From Bacteroidales bacterium (GTDB lineage Bacteria > Bacteroidota > Bacteroidia > Bacteroidales > F082): a stretch of DNA of 64,000 bases. The notes below the pieces were generated by a model that saw only the letters and a program-made list of their open reading frames with translations, was not told the DNA's origin and did no database searches. The position numbers and the translations under genes were made by a program. Within the stretch, counting starts at the first letter, position 1, and every line of letters starts with the position of its first letter. Of the stretch, positions 58,636 through 64,000 are shown piece by piece. The stretch lies in assembly GCA_017439405.1 (NCBI GenBank), contig JAFSJF010000038.1, positions 1-64,000 of the forward strand, read 5' to 3'.

Positions 58636-59597
58636 TGCACGATGATGTATTCCACTTTGTTGGGCTTGGTCTCGATCACCTGCACGGTTTGCGGCCAAGC
58701 GGTGAGGCGCACGTCGAGCAAGGGTTGCCGTGCCTCGAACTGCTGGGCGTCGAACACCGCGCTGAAGTTGTCGGGCGTGAGGCTGCCAAAGTCCTTGATG
58801 GCGACGAGGCACTTCACGGTCATGGCGTCGGGGAAGAGGCGCAGTCGGAGGGTGTCGGGCAAGGCGATGGGCACCATGACTTCCGTTTCGGTGAACTTCT
58901 CCACCCTGATGGAGGCCTTCACTTCCTTGGTGGCGCATTGGACTTGGCCATCCCTCAGGAGCAGGGGCACCATGGCGCTGAAGCTCTCGGAGGCATTGGA
59001 GAGGGTCAGCAGCTCGGTTTTCACGGTCCTCACCGTGTCGATGACATCTTCGGGGCCGAAGACGGTCACCATGGCAGGGTCGAGGATGGGGATGCCATAG
59101 ACGCCGTATTGCCGCGCCGCCTTGATGTCGGCCTGCAGTTCCACCGGCACCGGCTTCGACTTGAGCGGCACGAGGTTGAAATAGACCTTGGCGTCGTTCA
59201 TGGTGATGTCGGAGGCGTTGACGCCGAGCAGGTCGGCCACTTTCTCGGCCACATACTGGCTGCTGAAGGAATAGGTGTTGCCGTTTTCGAGGCGGTAAGG
59301 CACGTCGGCCAAAGAGAGGGTCACGTTGCGTTTGCCTTCGCGGATGGTGGTGAGGCGCAAGGTGTGGAAGCCGTTGATGTCAAGCGAGAGCTTCACGGTG
59401 GGTGCGTCGGAGGCCAACCATTTCTCGGCAGGCACATCGACGATGGTCACGCCGAACAGGGTCTGCGTGGTGTAGTCTTCAGAAAGCTTGATGAGCAGCC
59501 ACAGGGCTGTTGACATGGCGAGGAAGACCAAGAAGGTGAGGATGGAACGCTTGTTCTTGCGTTCAGGCTTCCGGCCCAATTGCGACGTTACTTCCAT
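58632..59597 (-). CDS. YbbR-domain membrane protein
   Basis: A 321-residue protein with one N-terminal transmembrane helix (ILTFLVFLAMSTALWLLIKL) and a periplasmic part with YbbR-like repeats (VPVELQADIKAARQYGVYGI and VTVFGPEDVIDTVRTVKTEL, where the GPEDVI motif is typical). In Firmicutes YbbR/CdaR regulates the diadenylate cyclase; in Bacteroidetes it is found between yajC and coaE. No cyclase gene is in the window. Role inferred. Confidence 0.82.
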   Translation of the reverse strand: MEVTSQLGRKPERKNKRSILTFLVFLAMSTALWLLIKLSEDYTTQTLFGVTIVDVPAEKWLASDAPTVKLSLDINGFHTLRLTTIREGKRNVTLSLADVPYRLENGNTYSFSSQYVAEKVADLLGVNASDITMNDAKVYFNLVPLKSKPVPVELQADIKAARQYGVYGIPILDPAMVTVFGPEDVIDTVRTVKTELLTLSNASESFSAMVPLLLRDGQVQCATKEVKASIRVEKFTETEVMVPIALPDTLRLRLFPDAMTVKCLVAIKDFGSLTPDNFSAVFDAQQFEARQPLLDVRLTAWPQTVQVIETKPNKVEYIIVQ

Positions 59598-59608
59598 CTC
59601 GAACAGTA

Positions 59609-59932
59609 TCAGGCCTGTCCGACGGGGCTGCCGTTTTGGACGAGGGCCGTCTTCTCCACTTCAACTTCCACGTTGGGGGCGATGGAAATCATCACGGTGG
59701 TTTCCTTCACATCGACGACCTTGCCGTGGAAGCCGCCGATGGTGGTCACCTTGTCGCCTTTTTTCAGGCCTTCGCGGAACTTCTGTTCCTCCTTGGCCTT
59801 CTTCGACTGCGGACGGATGAAGAACAGCCAGAAGACGACGATGAGCAAAAGGATGAAGATGAGGCTCGACCACATGGAACCGCCTTGCTGAGGTTGCCCT
59901 TCGGCTTGCAATAAGATAAACAAGTTGTTCAT
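59609..59932 (-). CDS. yajC: Preprotein translocase subunit YajC
   Basis: A 107-residue protein with a single transmembrane helix (MWSSLIFILLLIVVFWLFFI), then RPQSKKAKEEQKFREGLKKG and DKVTTIGGFHGKVVDVKETT, the YajC signature. It supports the SecDF-YidC part of the translocon. It precedes ybbR by 11 nt. Confidence 0.95.
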   Translation of the reverse strand: MNNLFILLQAEGQPQQGGSMWSSLIFILLLIVVFWLFFIRPQSKKAKEEQKFREGLKKGDKVTTIGGFHGKVVDVKETTVMISIAPNVEVEVEKTALVQNGSPVGQA

Positions 59933-60083
59933 TTTCTGTAATTTAAGATTTACAATATTACGATTTCAGATTTCAAGATTTATTGTTTAACAACGGATTT
60001 CACGGATTTCACGGATAGGTCGAGTAGAATTTTGCAGTTTCGCTGCGGATTATACGGATAACCTATCAACTCTAAACTCTAAA

Positions 60084-60542
60084 CTAATACTGGTCAGGCG
60101 TTTTCACCGTTCCTTTCAGTTGGAGCGTTGTTTGGTTAGGGTTGGTGTTGGCCACGACGGTGAGCGAGCGGCTTTGGAAGCCATGATGGCCTTTGCTGTC
60201 GTAGGTAGCCTTGATGTTGCCGTCCTTGCCAGGAGCGATAGGTTCGCGCGGGAAGTCGCCGATGGTGCAACCGCAGCTGGTCTTCACGTCGCTGATGATG
60301 AGCGGAGCGTTGCCCGTGTTGGTGAAATGGAAGGAACAGGTCACCACTTCGCCTTGCAGGAGCGTGCCGAAATCGTGTTCCTTCTTGTCGAAGGAGATGG
60401 CGGCTTCCTTACCGTGGCTTTGGCTCGCCGACTTGGGGTTGTTGACCAGTTCGGTGGGGAGGCCTTCTTTTGGGGTGTTGTCGCAGGCCGCGAGCAGGCC
60501 TATGGCGATCGTCAGGGCGAGGAAAAAGCGTTTTGTGTTCAT
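60084..60542 (-). CDS. DUF1573 lipoprotein
   Basis: A 152-residue lipoprotein (lipobox GLLAAC). The mature domain (KKEHDFGTLLQGEVVTCSFH, TNTGNAPLIISDVKTSCGCT) is a DUF1573 Ig/ASH-like beta sandwich with the conserved SCGC. Common in Bacteroidetes next to yajC; function unknown. It starts 4 nt after the T9SS type B gene ends. Confidence 0.9.
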   Translation of the reverse strand: MNTKRFFLALTIAIGLLAACDNTPKEGLPTELVNNPKSASQSHGKEAAISFDKKEHDFGTLLQGEVVTCSFHFTNTGNAPLIISDVKTSCGCTIGDFPREPIAPGKDGNIKATYDSKGHHGFQSRSLTVVANTNPNQTTLQLKGTVKTPDQY

Positions 60543-60546
60543 GGTG

Positions 60547-61749
60547 TCATTCTTGGGATTGTCGTTGTGCGGTGATGATCATCACCGAGCCTTGGTATGT
60601 GGCGTCTTGTTTCAGGCCGTGGCATTTGAGGACGTAGAAATAGGTGCCGTCGGAGAGTCCGCCGCCGTCCCAGTCGTTTTGGTAGTCCTTGGAATGGAAG
60701 ACGACGCGGCCCCATCGGTTGAAGATGGTCAGCTCGGTGGCCTCGTAGTAACGGCTCAGCGGCTCGTAGTTGTCGTATTCGTTGCCGCCTTCGTAGTAGC
60801 CGCGTGTGCCTCCGGGCGTGTCGTTGCCGCCGTCTAAGGTGATGATGAAGTAGTCGTTGGCGCCGTCGCCGTTGGGGGTGAACACGTTGGGGATCTTCAG
60901 CTTCACGGGGTTCACCTTGATGGTCTTGTAATAAGAGGTGTCGCAGTTCTGGGGGTTGTAAACCTTCAGCTCGGTGGTGAAGTTGCCCTGTTCCACGTAG
61001 GTGAAGCGCGGCTCGGGTTGCGACGAGGTGATGTTGTAGGTGCTGTTCAGTATCCAATAGAAGTTGCTGATGGCCAAGGTGTCGGCGGAGAGGTTCTCGA
61101 AAGAGTAGGTGACGTGCGGGTTTTGCAGATACACTGTGTCGCCCGGGTCGGTGTTGATTTCCACTATGGGGTTGGGGTAGGCACGCAGGGTCGTGCTGTC
61201 CCACTGCGTGCAGCCACGGTTGTCGGTAATCTTGATTTTGTAATACTTGAAGGCTTCGAGACCGATGGCCCACGTGGGGTCGCCAGGCGCGATGTGGAGC
61301 GGGCTGATGTCCCACTGGTAGGTGTAAGGCGGGTTGTAAACCCCCGAAAGGCTATCGACGGCGGCAACCACTTGGGCATCGCGTCCGTTCTCCTCCTCGG
61401 CGTTGCTGCATGTGAGCTTGAGCTGGCGGAATCTGACGGTGAACCTCGGCAGCACCTCCACCGTGATGGACGGATGGCAAAGCTCGACGGAGTCTTGGTC
61501 GAAGACGATGACGTTGTAGGTCGTTGTCTGCATGGGCTTCACCGTGATGCTGTTGGTGGTTCTCCCGTTCGACCAGAGGTAGGTGTAGAGGTAGTTGGCG
61601 GGCACGCTAAGCGTCACCGCCGACCCGCTGCACACGGGCATTTCGGTGCTGCAAGTGATTTCGCAAGGGTCTTGCGCCTTGGCCGCAAGCGTGCAAAGCA
61701 AGGCGGCGAAGACGGCCAAGGTTCGTGCTATGATGGTGCTGTGTCTCAT
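60547..61749 (-). CDS. T9SS type B secreted protein (gliding-motility-type C-terminus)
   Basis: A 400-residue secreted protein with signal peptide (TLAVFAALLCTLAAKAQ), beta-sandwich domains rich in PKD-like text (YLYTYLWSNGRTTNSITVKP, YTYQWDISP) and a C-terminal CHU_C/gliding-motility-associated domain (IPNVFTPNGDGANDYFIITL, ELTIFNRWGRVVF, DGTYFYVLKC), the type B sorting signal of the T9SS. Surface adhesin is likely. Confidence 0.88.
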   Translation of the reverse strand: MRHSTIIARTLAVFAALLCTLAAKAQDPCEITCSTEMPVCSGSAVTLSVPANYLYTYLWSNGRTTNSITVKPMQTTTYNVIVFDQDSVELCHPSITVEVLPRFTVRFRQLKLTCSNAEEENGRDAQVVAAVDSLSGVYNPPYTYQWDISPLHIAPGDPTWAIGLEAFKYYKIKITDNRGCTQWDSTTLRAYPNPIVEINTDPGDTVYLQNPHVTYSFENLSADTLAISNFYWILNSTYNITSSQPEPRFTYVEQGNFTTELKVYNPQNCDTSYYKTIKVNPVKLKIPNVFTPNGDGANDYFIITLDGGNDTPGGTRGYYEGGNEYDNYEPLSRYYEATELTIFNRWGRVVFHSKDYQNDWDGGGLSDGTYFYVLKCHGLKQDATYQGSVMIITAQRQSQE

Positions 61750-61794
61750 TCTCTTTCGGTAGGAATTACATATTACAACGTTGTTCCGCGCCTT

Positions 61795-62394
61795 TTATTG
61801 TCGGCCTGCCGCTCCATCGGTCACTTCTTTCAAGCATTCGAAACCAATGATGCGCGTCGATTGGGCCGGCATCCGCTTGACATAGAGCTTCTCGTCGGCC
61901 TGCACGAACTTGAAGTGGAGCAGGTCGCCCTTGGGGAAGCATCCCAATGCGTTGACACGGTTCCAGTTGGTCTGGTAGGAGAAGTCCTCCGTCTTGAAGA
62001 ACGACAGCTTGTGGTTGCCGGTAAGGATGCTCGTCGTGAAGCCGTCGAAGAAGTTGCGGTTGGCCCATTTCCCGGCAAATCGCCCTGGTTTTTTTAGGCC
62101 GTGGATGCCCACTTTGAACACCTTGTCGGTCGTGGGCACCACTTCAAGCACTTTCTGCAAGACCGGCTGTTCGCCCTGCGTGGCTTCCAAGTAAAGCCAG
62201 CGGTAGCCTTCGCTTTCCCAGATGGGGGTAATGTGGACCACGACTATTGTGGAGTCGTTGACGGCCATGCTGTAGTCGCCTTGCAGGGTGCGGTAGAACT
62301 GCTTGACGTCGTTTTCGGTAAACCTTGACTGCTTCTGCGCATTGAGGCCGAAAGCCAGCAGGAGGGCGGTGATGAGTAGGACGGTTCTTTTCAT
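61795..62394 (-). CDS. Exported CpeT/CpcT-like protein
   Basis: A 199-residue exported protein (signal MKRTVLLITALLLAFGLNAQ, ATG 62394). The mature part (FYRTLQGDYSM, YRWLYLEATQGEQPVLQKVL, NRVNALGCFPKGDLLHFKFV) resembles the CpcT/CpeT fold, known from cyanobacterial phycobilin lyases but also found in non-phototrophs. A bilin role is not implied. It lies 14 nt downstream of the TonB-dependent receptor gene and is probably co-transcribed. Confidence 0.55.
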   Translation of the reverse strand: MKRTVLLITALLLAFGLNAQKQSRFTENDVKQFYRTLQGDYSMAVNDSTIVVVHITPIWESEGYRWLYLEATQGEQPVLQKVLEVVPTTDKVFKVGIHGLKKPGRFAGKWANRNFFDGFTTSILTGNHKLSFFKTEDFSYQTNWNRVNALGCFPKGDLLHFKFVQADEKLYVKRMPAQSTRIIGFECLKEVTDGAAGRQ

Positions 62395-62408
62395 GTCGAG
62401 GAGTGTGT

Positions 62409-64000
62409 TTAGAAGCTGAGCGTCAGGCCCAAGGTCGGCATGATGGGCAGTTGGTGGGCCACCTCGCTGGTGATGATGTTCACATAGAAGACGTTCTTGC
62501 GGTTGTAGAGGTTGGTGACGCTGAGATCGACTTCCAGGTTGACGTTCTCGCTGAAGAAGAACTTGCGCTTCACGTCGATGTCGAAGCGGTGGTAGGAAGG
62601 CAGTCGGCCTGTGTTCAGCTCGCCGTAAAGCACGCCCAGCTCGCCGTTGGTGGTGGTGTAGTCGAAGTTGATGCCGTCTTGGAAGGAGTAGTATTCGTAG
62701 AAGCCTTGCACCTGGGTGAAGGGGAATCCGCTGCCGAAGTTCCAGCGTCCGCTGAACTCCCACTGCCGTTTGGCGCCAGCCGTATAGGTCAGGATCACGT
62801 TGATGTTGTGGCGGCGGTCGAAGTGGGGGGCGTAAGACGCCATCTTAGTGCCGTCTTCGGTCACCTTCTCATAGTCTCTCGTGACGAAGCCGAGGGCATA
62901 AACGGCCCAAAGATACCAATGCTTGTCCTCGTATTTCAGGGAGATGTCGGCGCCGTAGGCGTCGCCGGTTTCCATGACAAAGTCCTTCTTCAGCAGGTCC
63001 TCGACCTCGGCGTTGTCGGTGCTGTAGATCTTGTTGCGGTTGATGTTGGTGATTTGGGTGAAGTCCTTCCAATAGCCTTCCACGTTGACGGTCATGTTGG
63101 CATTCAGGTCAAACTCGACGCCTGCGATGTAGTGGTTGGCGGTTTGGAGCGACGAGTTGATGGGCTTGCCGCCATAGGTGCTGGGCATCTTGCTTGGGTC
63201 GATGTCCGACAAGATACCATAGAAGAGGTTCACCACGTCGCGGTCGCTGGTGATGGCCACGAGGTTTTGCGAGTAGCGACCGGCGGCGGCTTTCAGTCGG
63301 AGCCAGTCGGTGGCGTTGTATTTGAGGGCAATTCGCGGCTCGGGCGAGAAACCGCCTGAAACCGAGGCGTAATATTGCAGCCTGAAGCTCGGCTCGATCA
63401 GCAGCTTGCCTAACACGGCCTTGTATTTGGCATAGGCGCCTATCTCGGTCGAGTTCATCGGCTCGCCGCCGATTTTCTGGTGGCCATAGGTGCTGTAGGT
63501 GGTGTAGTTGGTCTTGTAGCCCAACATCTCGAGGCCGAACTTCATGGTGCCCTTGCCGAGGAAATAGCTGAAGTCGAAGCCGGCGTTGAAGCCGCTGATT
63601 TGGCTGGAGCGCGGCTCGCTGTTGGCTTCCTCCATGTGCGACGAATAGCTCGAATAGGCGATGTTGCCCTCAATCATGACGGGAGCCCTGCCCGGGATGA
63701 CGAGGAAGTTGGAGCCGCCGCCAAACGAGTTCCAGCCGAAATTGGAAAGCGACTTGTAGTTGTTCACTTGGTCGTTGAACGAGAAGCCGAACAGGTTCAC
63801 CTTGCTGCCGTTGGGCGCGTTGAGCGACACCTTTCCGTAGATGTCTTGGAAGTTGAACGGCAGGCCAGTCTCGGAGGCGTAAGGATAAAGCACCTTGCTG
63901 GTGTGCTCCAGGTAGGAGTTCTTGGCCGAGAGGATGAAGGAAGCCGACATCTCGTCGGGGTTCTTGGCCTTCTTCAGCGGGCCTTCCAACATGACCTTGG
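62409..64000 (-). CDS. TonB-dependent outer-membrane receptor (C-terminal part; runs off the window)
   Basis: About 530 C-terminal residues are inside the window; the reading frame is open to the edge, so the plug domain and start are missing. The segment is a 22-strand beta-barrel type sequence (PRIALKYNATDWLRLKAAAG, DISLKYEDKHWYLWAVYALG, VNLEVDLSVTNLYNRKNVFY) ending in TLGLTLSF, with the terminal Phe needed for barrel insertion. Substrate is not readable; no susD gene is visible next to it, which argues against a Sus-type glycan system. Confidence 0.88.
   Translation of the reverse strand, partial: KVMLEGPLKKAKNPDEMSASFILSAKNSYLEHTSKVLYPYASETGLPFNFQDIYGKVSLNAPNGSKVNLFGFSFNDQVNNYKSLSNFGWNSFGGGSNFLVIPGRAPVMIEGNIAYSSYSSHMEEANSEPRSSQISGFNAGFDFSYFLGKGTMKFGLEMLGYKTNYTTYSTYGHQKIGGEPMNSTEIGAYAKYKAVLGKLLIEPSFRLQYYASVSGGFSPEPRIALKYNATDWLRLKAAAGRYSQNLVAITSDRDVVNLFYGILSDIDPSKMPSTYGGKPINSSLQTANHYIAGVEFDLNANMTVNVEGYWKDFTQITNINRNKIYSTDNAEVEDLLKKDFVMETGDAYGADISLKYEDKHWYLWAVYALGFVTRDYEKVTEDGTKMASYAPHFDRRHNINVILTYTAGAKRQWEFSGRWNFGSGFPFTQVQGFYEYYSFQDGINFDYTTTNGELGVLYGELNTGRLPSYHRFDIDVKRKFFFSENVNLEVDLSVTNLYNRKNVFYVNIITSEVAHQLPIMPTLGLTLSF

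Overview
The window comes from a Gram-negative member of the Bacteroidetes, most likely an uncultured Bacteroidales. The evidence is several type IX secretion (T9SS) substrates of both type A and type B, a TonB-dependent receptor, LPS genes (kdsB, an LptF/LptG permease), the conserved block coiled-coil gene-zapA-6S RNA-rny, rimP-nusA-infB, and many promoters with the Bacteroidetes -7 element TAnnTTTG. The window starts inside a hipA gene and ends inside a TonB-dependent receptor gene.

Layout. 1-2.3 kb (minus): accessory toxin-antitoxin genes, a HipB/HipA pair cut by the edge and an AbiEi/AbiEii-like pair with an operator overlapping its promoter. 2.3-10.9 kb (minus): housekeeping genes (surface protein, HerA-like ATPase, trmB, HU/SPOR protein, kdsB, deoxynucleoside kinase, lptG-like, tgt). 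11-15.1 kb: a glycosyltransferase, a HEPN/MNT toxin-antitoxin cassette between 55-bp direct repeats, a FISUMP-type lipoprotein and a small protein with a PID-CTERM-like tail. 15.2-18 kb (minus): rny, a 184-nt 6S RNA, zapA and its coiled-coil partner. 18-24.9 kb (plus): 5'-nucleotidase lipoprotein, DUF2851, an Omp28-like T9SS protein, an ATP-grasp enzyme.

25-34.4 kb is the accessory region: an HNH remnant, an AAA-DUF4143 ATPase preceded by tandem 23-bp repeats, a transglutaminase-like lipoprotein, a second HipB/HipA pair, an IS5-family remnant that interrupts a restriction-modification gene, and an AAA-DUF234 ATPase framed on both sides by pairs of 52-bp palindromic repeats. 34.5-39.5 kb (minus): tRNA-Gln, rimP, nusA, infB. 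39.6-49.8 kb (plus): a CsgG/DUF4810/DUF799 envelope operon, a DUF2723 membrane protein, hisS, hutH and small envelope genes. 49.8-52.1 kb (minus): iorB and iorA. 52.1-58 kb: an ORF6N remnant, a DUF5618-like gene, a 1355-residue T9SS surface protein and a second PID-CTERM-like small protein. 58-64 kb (minus): coaE, ybbR, yajC, DUF1573, a T9SS type B protein, a CpeT-like protein and the TonB-dependent receptor.

The most unusual pattern is that three unrelated cassettes (HEPN/MNT, AAA-DUF4143, AAA-DUF234) each carry their own short repeats at their borders; the two ATPases are different families, yet both end in a PD-(D/E)XK-like nuclease motif. Palindromic repeats also sit in frame inside three coding sequences (DUF2851, the transglutaminase-like lipoprotein, the 1355-residue T9SS protein), so repeat insertion has been adding protein sequence here. 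All functions are read from the sequence and from knowledge of families; no database search was made.
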